From Halarcobacter anaerophilus (GTDB lineage Bacteria > Campylobacterota > Campylobacteria > Campylobacterales > Arcobacteraceae), in assembly GCF_006459125.1 (NCBI RefSeq), contig NZ_CP041070.1, positions 2,480,001 through 2,544,000 on the forward strand: 64,000 nucleotides of DNA, given 5' to 3'. The notes beneath the pieces were generated by a model. That model was not told the origin of the DNA and ran no database searches. It saw only the letters and a program-made list of their open reading frames with translations. Shown here piece after piece: positions 1 through 14,692 of the stretch (positions are counted from its first letter, which is position 1; every line of letters begins with the position of its first letter). The position numbers and the translations under genes were made by a program.

Positions 1-6763
<6,763 letters not shown>

Positions 6764-6793
6764 TTAATTTTAGCTTTGTATATAAAGCGCAAA

Positions 6794-6887
6794 AGCATCC
6801 TTAAAGGATAGGGTTAGAATTTCTATTAAAATTCTAACCTTAGCCCTCAAAGATGCTAATCTTTATACAAGGCATTTGCCTTGTATA
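6794..6887 (-). promoter_or_regulatory. Hairpin cluster between rplL and rpoB
   Basis: Two strong inverted repeats lie in the 169-nt spacer. One has perfect 11-bp arms (6812-6822 with 6829-6839, 6-nt loop) and is framed by a weaker outer pairing (6794-6799 with 6852-6857). The other is an 11-bp palindrome with a 2-nt centre (6864-6874 with 6877-6887). Neither is followed by a U-tract on the minus strand, so they are not ordinary terminators. In E. coli this same spacer holds an attenuator and an RNase III site; a similar role is an inference. Confidence 0.55.
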
Positions 6888-6908
6888 ACAGGATAATTAC
6901 AAAAGTAA

Positions 6909-7286
6909 TTATGCTAATTCTACAGTAGCTCCTGCCCCTTCTAATTCAGCTTTAGCAGCTTCAGCGTCTTCTTTAGAAACACCTTCTTTAACTACTGCAC
7001 CAGCTTCTTCAGCCATAGCTTTTGCTTCTTTTAATCCAAGACCTGTAAGAGCTCTGATTACTTTAATAACGTTGATTTTTTTAGCACCTGCATCTTTAAT
7101 CACAACGTTAAATTCAGTTTTTTCTTCTGCTGCAGCAGCTTCACCACCAGCAACTGCTCCACCTGCAACTGCAACCGGTTGTGCAGATACACCGAATTTT
7201 TCTTCAAATTCTTTTACTAATTCAGATAACTCTAATACAGATAAACCTGAGATGTATTCTAATACGTCTTCTTTAGAAATTGCCAT
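6909..7286 (-). CDS. rplL: 50S ribosomal protein L7/L12
   Basis: Stalk protein that recruits translation GTPases; 125 residues, the normal size. The N-terminal dimerisation helices ([20 protein letters not shown]) are followed by an Ala/Gly-rich hinge at about residues 38-55 and the C-terminal factor-binding domain with the conserved [17 protein letters not shown] segment. It follows rplJ by 78 nt, the usual order for the L10-L12 stalk pair, and is the last ribosomal gene before the polymerase genes. Confidence 0.98.
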   Translation of the reverse strand: MAISKEDVLEYISGLSVLELSELVKEFEEKFGVSAQPVAVAGGAVAGGEAAAAEEKTEFNVVIKDAGAKKINVIKVIRALTGLGLKEAKAMAEEAGAVVKEGVSKEDAEAAKAELEGAGATVELA

Positions 7287-7364
7287 ATCAATTTTCCTTA
7301 TAATTTTTATTTTTTTAATTTTATAAAATTAGTCTGTTCTACAAACTAAACCATTATTAACTGC

Positions 7365-7853
7365 TTATGCAGCTTCTTCTTCTTTTTTTCTTCTAAGAGC
7401 ATCAAGCCCGATTGTAAAGTTAGTAACTGGAGCCATCCATGTAGCAGCAAGCATACCAAGAAGCTCTTCTCTAGATGGTAATTTAGCAAATGCATTAACA
7501 GTAGCAAGATCAGCAATTTGACCTTCAATGATACCAGATTTAATTGCAAATTTATCTTTATTTGCAGTTGCAAATTTATCGGCAACTTTACAAGCAGAAA
7601 TTTGATCTTCAGACCATAAGAAAATGTTAGTTCCAGATAATTCAATATCCCCTAACTCAGCATTTTTAACTGCAACAGTTACTAATGTATTTTTAGCAAC
7701 TTGAACTTTTGCCCCTACAGCTTTTGCTTCTTTTCTTAATGCTTCTAATTCTTTATGAGTTAAACCTTTATAATCACATACTACGATAGCTTGTGATTCT
7801 TTAAACTCAGAAGTTAAGAAGTCAATTACTTCAGCTTTTTGTTGTTTATTCAT
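7365..7853 (-). CDS. rplJ: 50S ribosomal protein L10
   Basis: Base of the ribosomal stalk; binds 23S rRNA with its N-terminal domain and L12 dimers with its C-terminal helix. I set the start at MNKQQKAEVIDFL because the minus strand has AAAGGAG 5 nt before this ATG. The frame is open 8 codons further upstream to a TTG, but that start would place the ribosome-binding site inside the gene. This gives 162 residues, close to the family size. In many bacteria L10 with L12 represses its own mRNA by binding the leader just upstream. Confidence 0.96.
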   Translation of the reverse strand: MNKQQKAEVIDFLTSEFKESQAIVVCDYKGLTHKELEALRKEAKAVGAKVQVAKNTLVTVAVKNAELGDIELSGTNIFLWSEDQISACKVADKFATANKDKFAIKSGIIEGQIADLATVNAFAKLPSREELLGMLAATWMAPVTNFTIGLDALRRKKEEEAA

Positions 7854-8012
7854 CGATTCTCCTTTCAAAACATCCAACTTAAGCAGGTTTTACAAAATAC
7901 AGGAGGAGTATTTTACCGGCTATCTTCAGTTTTTAATGTAGTGCTTTGATTAACACTCAATCATAAGGATTATATCCTCACTGTTGAATGTTAATTAAAT
8001 AAGGGGAATCCC
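7854..8012 (-). promoter_or_regulatory. rplJ leader, possible L10 autoregulatory region
   Basis: This 159-nt spacer between rplA and rplJ sits where the L10 leader is found in many bacteria. It opens with a hairpin right after the rplA stop (AAATAAGGG pairing with CCTTATTT). A TATAAT hexamer at 7969-7974 could be an internal promoter, but no good -35 is visible. The L10-binding kink-turn itself I cannot confirm by eye, so the regulatory call rests mainly on position and length. Confidence 0.4.
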
Positions 8013-8711
8013 TTATTTAATCTCCATTAATTCCAATACATCCATACTAACTGATGGAGACATAGTTAAAGATACTGCTGCATTTTTAATATATCTACCT
8101 TTTGATGATGCAGGTTTAGCTTTATTAATAGCAGTAATAAAAGAAAGAACATTCTCTTTTATAGCTTCTTCAGAAAAAGAAACTTTTCCTACTGCTGCAT
8201 GAATATTACCTTTTTTATCAACTCTATATGCTACTTGACCACCTTTAGCATCGTTTACTGCTTTAGTAACATCCATAGTAACTGTACCTGTTTTAGGATT
8301 CGGCATTAAACCTTTTGGTCCTAAAATTCTACCTAGTTTACCAACTAATCCCATACAATCAGGTGTTGCAATTAAAACATCAAAATCAATGTTCCCAGCT
8401 TGTACACTCTCTACTAAATCATCATTTCCAACGATATCAGCACCTGCTGCTTTAGCTTCATCTACTTTAGCACCTTTAGCAAAAACTGCAACTCTAACAG
8501 TTTTTCCTGTACCGTTTGGAAGTACAACAGCACCTCTAATCATTTGATCTGCATGTCTTGGATCAACGTTTAAGTTTAATGCAACTTCTACTGATTCATC
8601 AAATTTAGCAGATTTTAAATCTTTTAACTTAGCGCATGCCTCAGCTAATGAATAATCTCTCTCTTCAATTTTTTCTGATAATGTCTTATATCTTTTTGAA
8701 ACTTTTGCCAT
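8013..8711 (-). CDS. rplA: 50S ribosomal protein L1
   Basis: Primary 23S rRNA-binding protein at the L1 stalk, 232 residues, normal for the family. The signature region [18 protein letters not shown] is present at about residues 126-143, as are the N-terminal SKRYKTL and the C-terminal domain. It lies 71 nt after rplK. In E. coli L1 represses the rplKA mRNA, so the structures upstream of rplK are candidates for its control site. Confidence 0.98.
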   Translation of the reverse strand: MAKVSKRYKTLSEKIEERDYSLAEACAKLKDLKSAKFDESVEVALNLNVDPRHADQMIRGAVVLPNGTGKTVRVAVFAKGAKVDEAKAAGADIVGNDDLVESVQAGNIDFDVLIATPDCMGLVGKLGRILGPKGLMPNPKTGTVTMDVTKAVNDAKGGQVAYRVDKKGNIHAAVGKVSFSEEAIKENVLSFITAINKAKPASSKGRYIKNAAVSLTMSPSVSMDVLELMEIK

Positions 8712-8782
8712 TTTATTCTCCGCAATATTTATTTTTTTTGCTACCGCTGTTTATAGTCCAGTGGTTAGACTAGTTTTGAATC

Positions 8783-9208
8783 TTATAATTCAACATCAAT
8801 TCCCATTGATCTAGCTGAACCTGCAACAATTTTTGCAGCTTGTTCTTTGTCATCAGTATTTAAATCGGCAATTTTCATACCAACGATTTCCATAACTTGA
8901 TCTTTAGTTAATTTTCCAACTTTATTTTTTAGTGGATTATCACTACCTTTTTTTACACCAGAAACTTTTTTAATTAAATCAGTCATTGGTGGTTCTTTTA
9001 ATGTAAAAGTAAAGCTTTTATCGTTATAAACAGTGATTTCTACAGGAATCGTAAAACCACCTTTATCTTTTGTTTTTTCATTAAATGCTTTACAAAATTC
9101 CATGATGTTAATCCCTCTTTGACCAAGAGCCGGACCAACTGGTGGTGATGGATTTGCAGCACCCGCAGGAATTTGAAGTTTTAAGATACCTTCTACTTTT
9201 TTAGCCAT
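8783..9208 (-). CDS. rplK: 50S ribosomal protein L11
   Basis: Binds the GTPase-associated centre of 23S rRNA and is needed for RelA-type stringent signalling and methylation by PrmA. It has 141 residues, as usual. The N-terminal domain holds the proline-rich [19 protein letters not shown] block and the C-terminal domain the rRNA-binding helices. It is the first gene of the classic rplK-rplA pair, separated from nusG by 103 nt that contain a strong hairpin. Confidence 0.98.
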   Translation of the reverse strand: MAKKVEGILKLQIPAGAANPSPPVGPALGQRGINIMEFCKAFNEKTKDKGGFTIPVEITVYNDKSFTFTLKEPPMTDLIKKVSGVKKGSDNPLKNKVGKLTKDQVMEIVGMKIADLNTDDKEQAAKIVAGSARSMGIDVEL

Positions 9209-9243
9209 CGTATTTCCTTTTTAAAATTTATTATATTTAATGA

Positions 9244-9302
9244 TTTAGGCATTAGGCAAGAAAACTCAAAGGAAGCTGAAGTTTTATTGCCTAATGCCTA
9301 AA
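9244..9302 (-). promoter_or_regulatory. Long hairpin between nusG and rplK
   Basis: Perfect 16-bp inverted repeat (9244-9259 with 9287-9302) extended past one G/A mismatch by 6 more base pairs (9261-9266 with 9280-9285), leaving a 13-nt loop. The arm reads TTTAGGCATTAGGCAA. There is no U-tract directly after it on the minus strand, so it does not look like a simple terminator. It may be an RNase III site, a protein-binding leader (L1 acts here in E. coli) or a partial terminator separating nusG from the ribosomal genes. Confidence 0.6.
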
Positions 9303-9311
9303 ATTGTTTTA

Positions 9312-9839
9312 TTAAACTACTCTTTCTACTTGAGTGTAGTTAATTTCAACGGGAGTGTTTCTTCCGAAAATTGAAACGTTTAATTTCAATAAACCTGAAG
9401 CCATATCAAAATCTTCAACTACTCCATTAAAGTTTGCAAACGGTCCTTCATTAATTCTAACCATTTCACCTTCATCAAAAGAGATTTTAGGTTTAGCAGC
9501 AGCTCTATTTTGAACTTTGTCTAAAATTGAATCGATATCTTTTTTTGTTAAAGGAGTCGGTTTTTTAGATTCACCGATAAATCTTCCGACTTTAGGCATT
9601 GATTGAATTCTATGCCATAAAGCTGTATCCAAATCAATTTTAGCAAATGCATAAGCCGGATATAAAGGTCTTTCAACTATTGTTTTATTCCCTTTTTTTA
9701 CTTCTATTAAATCTTCTGTCGGAACTAGAACTTCAGAGATTTTTTCATCTCCCATCTCTTCTGCTAATTTTTCAAGAGCTCTTTTTACAGTTAATTCGCT
9801 ACCTGAGTGAGTTTGTATTGCGTACCATTGATGTGCCAT
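9312..9839 (-). CDS. nusG: Transcription elongation/antitermination factor NusG
   Basis: RNA polymerase-bound elongation factor that also links to Rho and ribosomal S10. At 175 residues it matches the standard two-domain form: an NGN domain starting HQWYAIQTHSGSELTVKRAL with the RPLYPAYAF segment near residue 60, and a C-terminal KOW domain at about residues 120-175 (GPFANFNGVVEDFD). It starts 10 nt after secE ends, the usual secE-nusG pair. Confidence 0.98.
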   Translation of the reverse strand: MAHQWYAIQTHSGSELTVKRALEKLAEEMGDEKISEVLVPTEDLIEVKKGNKTIVERPLYPAYAFAKIDLDTALWHRIQSMPKVGRFIGESKKPTPLTKKDIDSILDKVQNRAAAKPKISFDEGEMVRINEGPFANFNGVVEDFDMASGLLKLNVSIFGRNTPVEINYTQVERVV

Positions 9840-9849
9840 TAGATATTCC

Positions 9850-10032
9850 TTAGTTCATTACAGCAGATAAGCTTAGAGACATGATTGCATCAATTAGTGC
9901 TAGGAAAAGTGATATTACGGTTACAACAACAAAAACAGAAAGATAAGCAGATCTGATTTGTTCTTTAATTGGGAAAATTACTTTAAGTAGTTCTTCTTTT
10001 GCACTTTTATAATAGGTTTTTAATTTATTCAC
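9850..10032 (-). CDS. secE: Preprotein translocase subunit SecE
   Basis: Small essential clamp of the SecYEG channel. I place the start at a GTG because the minus strand has GGAG 6 nt before it; a TTG four codons upstream would overlap that site. The product is 60 residues: an amphipathic stretch with KSAKEELLKVIFP, then a single transmembrane helix at about residues 29-52. This is the short one-helix SecE of most bacteria rather than the three-helix enterobacterial form. It lies between tRNA-Trp and nusG. Confidence 0.94.
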   Translation of the reverse strand: MNKLKTYYKSAKEELLKVIFPIKEQIRSAYLSVFVVVTVISLFLALIDAIMSLSLSAVMN

Positions 10033-10102
10033 AATCGACTCCAAATTCTAAGCTTTATAAATTCTTTTAAAAGAAGTCAAAACTGCTTTTAAAAAAATTT
10101 AG

Positions 10103-10178
10103 TGGCAGGCCAGACAGGACTCGAACCCGTAACCATCGGATTTGGAATCCGGCGCTCTACCATTGGAGCTACTGACCT
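10103..10178 (-). tRNA. trnW: tRNA-Trp (anticodon CCA)
   Basis: Full cloverleaf of 76 nt with encoded CCA. The acceptor stem is AGGTCAG with CTGGCCT (one G-U pair), the discriminator is G, the anticodon loop reads ATTCCAAAT giving CCA, and GGTTCGAGTCC forms the T-arm. It sits between rpmG and secE, a common bacterial order. Confidence 0.97.
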
Positions 10179-10205
10179 AGGTTTTCAAAAGGTTAAGAAA
10201 AAGTC

Positions 10206-10376
10206 TTACGACTTTAACTTAACTTCTTTATGAATAGTGTGTTTTTTTAATCTTGGACTATATTTTTTAATCGCCATCTTTTCTGTAAAAGTTTTTGGAT
10301 TTTTATAAGTAGTGTAGTTAATATCACCACACTCTTCACACTTTAGTCCAATTTTGATGCTTACTCCGTTTGCCAT
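10206..10376 (-). CDS. rpmG: 50S ribosomal protein L33
   Basis: A 56-residue protein starting [20 protein letters not shown] and ending HKEVKLKS. The first zinc-ribbon half is intact (Cys13 and Cys16). In the second half the usual CPxC is replaced by SPRL (Ser40, Leu43), so only one Cys pair remains and a normal zinc site cannot form. The order tuf-rpmG-tRNA-Trp-secE is standard. The start is the only ATG and lies 9 nt after the tuf stop. Confidence 0.95.
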   Translation of the reverse strand: MANGVSIKIGLKCEECGDINYTTYKNPKTFTEKMAIKKYSPRLKKHTIHKEVKLKS

Positions 10377-10385
10377 AAGTTATCC

Positions 10386-11594
10386 TTACTCAATAATTTC
10401 AGCAACAACTCCAGCACCAACAGTTCTACCACCTTCTCTAATAGCAAATTTAGTACCTTTTTCTAGAGCAATTGGAGCAACTAATTCAACTGTCATCTCA
10501 ACGTTATCACCTGGCATAACCATTTCAGTACCTTCTGGTAAAGTAACAGAACCTGTAACGTCAGTTGTTCTTACATAAAATTGTGGTCTATATCCTGAGA
10601 AGAATGGAGTGTGTCTACCACCTTCCTCTTTAGAAAGGATATATACTTCACCTTTGAATTTAGTATGTGGAGTAATTGAACCTGGTTTAACAAGAACTTG
10701 TCCTCTTTGAACATCTTCTTTTTTAACACCTCTTAGAAGAACACCGGCATTATCACCAGCAACACCTTCGTCCATCTCTTTTCTAAACATTTCAATACCA
10801 GTAACAGTAGTTTTCATAGTATCTCTCATACCAACGATTTCAATCTCTTCGTTTAGTTTGATTGTACCTTTTTCAATTCTACCAGTTACAACAGTACCTC
10901 TACCTTGAATTGTAAATACATCTTCAACAGGCATTAAGAAATCTTGGTCTGCATCTCTTTCTGGAGTTGGGATATAGTTATCAACTTCATCCATTAATTT
11001 ATAGATTTTTTCTGACCATTCACCAGCTGTACCACCTTTAGCTTCTTCTAAAGCTTGGAAAGCAGAACCAGCAACGATAGGAGTATCATCACCTGGGAAA
11101 TCATATTCTGATAATAATTCTCTTACTTCCATCTCAACTAATTCTAACATCTCTTCTTTATCTTCTTCGTCAAGTTGATCTTCTTTGTTTAAGAATACAA
11201 CGATGTATGGTACACCAACTTGTTTAGATAATAGAATGTGTTCTCTAGTTTGAGCCATTGGTCCATCTGTAGCAGCAATAACTAAGATAGCACCATCCAT
11301 TTGTGCAGCACCAGTAATCATGTTTTTAACATAATCGGCGTGACCTGGACAATCCACGTGAGCGTAGTGTCTAGTTTCAGTTTCATACTCTACGTGAGAA
11401 GTAGCAATTGTAATTCCTCTTTCTCTCTCTTCTGGAGCATTATCAATTTGATCATAATCCATCGCAGCTTGACCATTTTTAAGCGCTAAACACATAGTAA
11501 TAGCAGCTGTTAATGTAGTTTTACCGTGGTCAACGTGACCAATAGTACCAATATTTACGTGCGGTTTAGTTCGCTCGAATTTTTCTTTTGCCAT
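10386..11594 (-). CDS. tuf: Translation elongation factor Tu
   Basis: GTPase that brings aminoacyl-tRNA to the ribosome; 402 residues. G1 [10 protein letters not shown] (about 18-27), the switch motif [15 protein letters not shown]3 [12 protein letters not shown] and the G4 motif as NKED (the common form is NKCD) are all present, followed by the two beta-barrel domains ([11 protein letters not shown]). It is the only tuf in the window. It lies behind a Phe-Thr-Tyr-Gly tRNA cluster, recalling the E. coli thrU-tyrU-glyT-thrT-tufB layout, but a terminator-like hairpin separates it from tRNA-Gly. Confidence 0.99.
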   Translation of the reverse strand: MAKEKFERTKPHVNIGTIGHVDHGKTTLTAAITMCLALKNGQAAMDYDQIDNAPEERERGITIATSHVEYETETRHYAHVDCPGHADYVKNMITGAAQMDGAILVIAATDGPMAQTREHILLSKQVGVPYIVVFLNKEDQLDEEDKEEMLELVEMEVRELLSEYDFPGDDTPIVAGSAFQALEEAKGGTAGEWSEKIYKLMDEVDNYIPTPERDADQDFLMPVEDVFTIQGRGTVVTGRIEKGTIKLNEEIEIVGMRDTMKTTVTGIEMFRKEMDEGVAGDNAGVLLRGVKKEDVQRGQVLVKPGSITPHTKFKGEVYILSKEEGGRHTPFFSGYRPQFYVRTTDVTGSVTLPEGTEMVMPGDNVEMTVELVAPIALEKGTKFAIREGGRTVGAGVVAEIIE

Positions 11595-11624
11595 AAAATT
11601 CCCCTTAAAAAATTTTGGTTATTG

Positions 11625-11666
11625 CCCTCTGAGTAGATAAGCCCACTGGCTTCTCTATTCAGAGGG
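11625..11666 (-). promoter_or_regulatory. Hairpin in the tuf leader
   Basis: Directly upstream of the tuf ribosome-binding site the minus-strand transcript can fold CCCTCTGA with TCAGAGGG, then TAGA with TCTA and AAGCC with GGCTT, giving 17 bp with two mismatches and a 4-nt loop. It is GC-rich against an AT-rich background. No terminating U-tract follows directly. A role in mRNA stability or leader control is an inference. Confidence 0.5.
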
Positions 11667-11774
11667 GATGATTTATATATTTATGTTCACTAAAAAATAG
11701 ATACTATTTTTTTCGTGGATTGGTATTTTAATTAAAAAATACTAAAAAAAACTTTAATGGGAGATTTTTTGTAT

Positions 11775-11806
11775 AAAAAAGGAGTTATAAAAATGCGTTA
11801 TAACTC
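11775..11806 (-). terminator. Terminator-like hairpin between tRNA-Gly and tuf
   Basis: Perfect 9-bp stem (GAGTTATAA at 11782-11790 with its complement at 11798-11806) with a 7-nt loop, followed on the minus strand by C and six T. It would end the tRNA cluster transcript, or let part of it pass, before tuf. The 108 nt between it and the tuf leader hairpin are very AT-rich and probably hold a tuf promoter, though I cannot single out a convincing -10. Confidence 0.7.
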
Positions 11807-11830
11807 AGCTCCCAGTAATCAATAAATTAA

Positions 11831-11907
<77 letters not shown>

Positions 11908-11917
11908 AACATTTTAG

Positions 11918-12002
11918 TGGTGGTGAGAGAAGGATTTGAACCTTCGAAGCCATAGGCGGGAGATTTACAGTCTCCTGGATTTGACCACTCTCCAACCTCA
12001 CC
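11918..12002 (-). tRNA. trnY: tRNA-Tyr (anticodon GTA)
   Basis: 85-nt class II tRNA with a long variable arm and encoded CCA. The acceptor is GGTGAGG with TCTCACC (one G-U), the anticodon loop is ACTGTAAAT, and the T-arm contains GGTTCAAATCC. Confidence 0.97.
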
Positions 12003-12066
12003 GTTGAAAAATTATTGTTCTGGTCAAGCGCTGATCTTTTTAAGATTACGCACGACATTAATAAAA

Positions 12067-12143
12067 TGGAGCTGGTGAAGGGAGTTGAACCCCCGACCTG
12101 CTGATTACAAATCAGCTGCTCTAGCCAACTGAGCTACACCAGC
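12067..12143 (-). tRNA. trnT: tRNA-Thr (anticodon TGT)
   Basis: 77-nt cloverleaf with encoded CCA. The acceptor is GCTGGTG with CACCAGC, the anticodon stem CTGAT/ATCAG surrounds loop TTGTA, and the T-arm is GGGGGTTCAACTCCC. Confidence 0.97.
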
Positions 12144-12186
12144 ATCCGTCAATTTAAATCTTTTTAAAAAACTAGTCTTTAAAAAG

Positions 12187-12262
12187 TGGTGGCGCGGGGC
12201 AGAATCGAACTGCCGACACAAGGATTTTCAGTCCTTTGCTCTACCGACTGAGCTACCGAGCC
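12187..12262 (-). tRNA. trnF: tRNA-Phe (anticodon GAA), acceptor-stem mismatch
   Basis: 76-nt cloverleaf with encoded CCA and anticodon loop CTGAAAA. The 5' acceptor strand is GGCTCGG and the 3' strand CCGCGCC, which leaves a U-C mismatch at the fourth pair (window 12259 against 12194); a standard pair would need CCGAGCC. All other helices pair normally. It is the first gene of the tRNA-tuf cluster. Confidence 0.93.
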
Positions 12263-12280
12263 GTCTTAAATTGGAGTGAA

Positions 12281-12286
12281 ATTATA
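12281..12286 (-). promoter_or_regulatory. Probable -10 box of the tRNA-tuf cluster
   Basis: A perfect TATAAT on the minus strand, 18 nt before the mature 5' end of tRNA-Phe, in the short gap after murD. There is no clear TTGACA upstream, as is common in Campylobacterota. Confidence 0.55.
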
Positions 12287-12298
12287 CACATACAATAA

Positions 12299-13459
12299 TT
12301 AATTTAAGCTTAAACTAGATACGAACTTTTTAAATTCTTCTCCTCTTTGCTTATATGAGCTATATTGATCAAGTGATGCAGCAGCTGGAGAAAGTACTGC
12401 AAGGCTGTTTTTATCGTGCTTTTGAGCTATTCTTTTAACTGCTTTTTCCAAGATAGAACATTTTGAAATTTTTATATTATACTCTTTGCAAAATTGATAA
12501 ATTCTATCTTCATTACTTCCAATTGCAAATATTTCAATATCAAAAGCTTTTATATAATCAAAAAGAGGCTTTAAATCTGCTCCTTTATCATCTCCTCCTA
12601 ATATTAGAAATATTTTTTTATCTTTATATGATTCTAAAGCTTTTATTGTTGCATCTACATTTGTAGCTTTACTATCATCTATCCATAATCTATTATCTAT
12701 ATCTTTAAACTCTTCTACTTTATGTTTATCTACTTTAAAACTGTTAATATTTTCATAATCAATTTCATCAAAAAGAATCTTTTTTGCGGCAAGAGATAGA
12801 ATTGCATCTATTAAAAAAGGTTCTTTAAATTTTATGCTGCTTTTTTCAATATTAAAAAACTCGCATAAATCATCACTGTTTTTATATGTGATTTTCATAG
12901 CTGAAGTGGGATAATCTTTAAACTCTTCGGGAATTATTGCAATTTCACCCTCACCCATCATATCAAGCGGTTTTAATTTTGCTCTTTTATACTCTTCAAA
13001 ACTTCCGTGCCAAGATATATGATCTTCACTTATAGGAAGAAGTATATATAAATTGGGTTTTGCTCTTTTTATATAATGAAAAGTAAAAGAAGAGGTCTCT
13101 AATATCCATATCGGTGCTTTTTTATCTAAGAGAGTAACAGGCGTACCGATATTTCCTCCGCATACACTTCCTTTATCTTTTAAAAGGTGCTGAATCATTT
13201 GCGTAGTAGTTGTTTTTCCGTTTGTTCCGCTTATCCAAATAGAAAAAGGCATATTCTCATATATTAAGTCATAATCACTTTGTATATTGTTTGCATTTTT
13301 TACCATATTATTATAAGGAGGTATTCCCGGACTTACAATTGTAATATCTTTAGAATCTAAATCATAACTGTTAAAATCCGAATCATCATACAAAGTTACG
13401 TTTTCAAAACTTTTTTTTATTGCTTGTGCAGTGAGACCTTTTCCAAGTACTCTAATCAT
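12299..13459 (-). CDS. murD: UDP-N-acetylmuramoylalanine--D-glutamate ligase
   Basis: Cytoplasmic Mur ligase that adds D-Glu to UDP-MurNAc-L-Ala using ATP. The ATP loop GTNGKTTTT is at residues 78-86, ETSSFTFHY and the SEDHISWH metal/substrate segment follow, and the C-terminal domain has DDSKATNVDA and LSPAAASLDQ(Y). At 386 residues it is short (the E. coli enzyme is near 438), with a reduced N-terminal domain, as in other Campylobacterota. It starts 13 nt after mraY ends, and the two are clearly co-transcribed. Confidence 0.95.
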   Translation of the reverse strand: MIRVLGKGLTAQAIKKSFENVTLYDDSDFNSYDLDSKDITIVSPGIPPYNNMVKNANNIQSDYDLIYENMPFSIWISGTNGKTTTTQMIQHLLKDKGSVCGGNIGTPVTLLDKKAPIWILETSSFTFHYIKRAKPNLYILLPISEDHISWHGSFEEYKRAKLKPLDMMGEGEIAIIPEEFKDYPTSAMKITYKNSDDLCEFFNIEKSSIKFKEPFLIDAILSLAAKKILFDEIDYENINSFKVDKHKVEEFKDIDNRLWIDDSKATNVDATIKALESYKDKKIFLILGGDDKGADLKPLFDYIKAFDIEIFAIGSNEDRIYQFCKEYNIKISKCSILEKAVKRIAQKHDKNSLAVLSPAAASLDQYSSYKQRGEEFKKFVSSLSLN

Positions 13460-13472
13460 TTTATTATATACC

Positions 13473-14534
13473 TTATCTTATTTTTAGTGTTAAAAGGGCA
13501 ACTAAATTTGCCATAAAAGAGACAATCCAGAATCTTACTATTATTTTATTCTCTTTCCAACCTTTTTTTTCAAAATGGTGGTGAATAGGAGCCATTAAAA
13601 ATATTCTTTTTTGTCTTAATTTATAAGAACCCACTTGTAAAATAACTGATACCGTCTCAACTACAAAAATGAGTCCTATAAATATAAGTAAAATTTCAGA
13701 TTTTGCGACAATTGCCATATATCCCATAAAAGCGCCTAAAGGCAAAGAACCGCTGTCTCCCATAAATACTTGTGCAGGATGGCAGTTAAACCAAAGAAAG
13801 GCTATTAAAGAACCTACTAAGGCTGTTCCTATTATCGCCAATTCTCCCGAAGTTTGAATACTAGGTAAAAATAGATAAGAAGAGAATACTGCATGACCTG
13901 TTATATACACAATTCCGGAAAGTGTCACAAATGCCATAATAGAAGGTACTGTTGCCAAACCGTCTAATCCGTCTGTTAAATTAACAGCATTTGAAGCAGA
14001 TACTATTACTAATACCCAAAAAGCAATTGCAAAATAACTCATATCAAAAAGCGGATATTTGTAAAAAGGAGTATAAAGAGTCGTAGTATGCCCGTAAACT
14101 ATTAAAACAACGGATACTACAATAGCAGCTAAAAGCTGTAAAAAAAGTTTTCCTCTGGGCGTTAATCCGGCAGAATTACTGTTTTTTAAAATCTTCGAGA
14201 TATCATCTTTAAAGCCAATTAAAGAGAAACTAGCAAGAATCAATAATGCACCTACAACATAAAAATTATTTAACTTAACTGTAAAGAGTGTAGCTATTAA
14301 AGTTGAAAATATAAAAATCACTCCTCCCATAGTAGGTGTTCCAGCCTTCTCCTGATGTGAATCGGGAGCATACTCGTAAATAGGCTGAGAAGCTTTTTTT
14401 GATTTTGCCCACTTTACAAATTTTGGAAGAAGATACATAGTAAGAAAAAATGAGATAAAAAACGCAATCCCTGCACGAACCGAAATATATTGAAATATAT
14501 TTATATCTAAATGTCTGTAGAACCAATAAAACAA
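13473..14534 (-). CDS. mraY: Phospho-N-acetylmuramoyl-pentapeptide transferase
   Basis: Polytopic inner-membrane enzyme that makes lipid I from UDP-MurNAc-pentapeptide and undecaprenyl phosphate. At 353 residues with about ten membrane helices it has the expected size. Catalytic motifs are [23 protein letters not shown] and the [13 protein letters not shown] loop. The first codon is TTG: the N-terminus [10 protein letters not shown] fits the family, AAGG lies about 9 nt upstream, and no ATG occurs before residue 33. Confidence 0.96.
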   Translation of the reverse strand: MFYWFYRHLDINIFQYISVRAGIAFFISFFLTMYLLPKFVKWAKSKKASQPIYEYAPDSHQEKAGTPTMGGVIFIFSTLIATLFTVKLNNFYVVGALLILASFSLIGFKDDISKILKNSNSAGLTPRGKLFLQLLAAIVVSVVLIVYGHTTTLYTPFYKYPLFDMSYFAIAFWVLVIVSASNAVNLTDGLDGLATVPSIMAFVTLSGIVYITGHAVFSSYLFLPSIQTSGELAIIGTALVGSLIAFLWFNCHPAQVFMGDSGSLPLGAFMGYMAIVAKSEILLIFIGLIFVVETVSVILQVGSYKLRQKRIFLMAPIHHHFEKKGWKENKIIVRFWIVSFMANLVALLTLKIR

Positions 14535-14592
14535 ATTTAAACCTTCAATTTCAGGAAATTTGACTCCTGTGTTTTAACAAACCCCAATCTTT

Positions 14593-14598
14593 AGTATA
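14593..14598 (-). promoter_or_regulatory. Possible -10 box for mraY-murD
   Basis: TATACT on the minus strand about 60 nt before the mraY TTG start, in the 158-nt gap shared with the divergent gpmI. No clear -35 is visible. Confidence 0.35.
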
Positions 14599-14642
14599 AA
14601 ACAAAGAGATATATTTTCAGCAAATATAGGAGTTAGTTTTGG

Positions 14643-14648
14643 TATAAT
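14643..14648 (+). promoter_or_regulatory. Probable -10 box for gpmI
   Basis: Perfect TATAAT 44 nt before the gpmI start, preceded by T-rich DNA typical of sigma-70 promoters in Campylobacterota. A second AT-rich stretch with TATAATATAAT follows closer to the gene and could also serve. Confidence 0.5.
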
Positions 14649-14692
14649 CCGCGAAGATTATAATATAATATAGTTTTTAAAAGGTTTAAATA

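Noticed and set aside
7346-7645. Alternative frame inside rplJ
   Set aside because: Leu-rich shadow of the rplJ sequence with no ribosome-binding site.
9244-9302. Insertion-sequence remnant at the nusG-rplK hairpin
   Set aside because: No transposase fragment and no target duplication; a structural RNA element is simpler, though a copy search is suggested.
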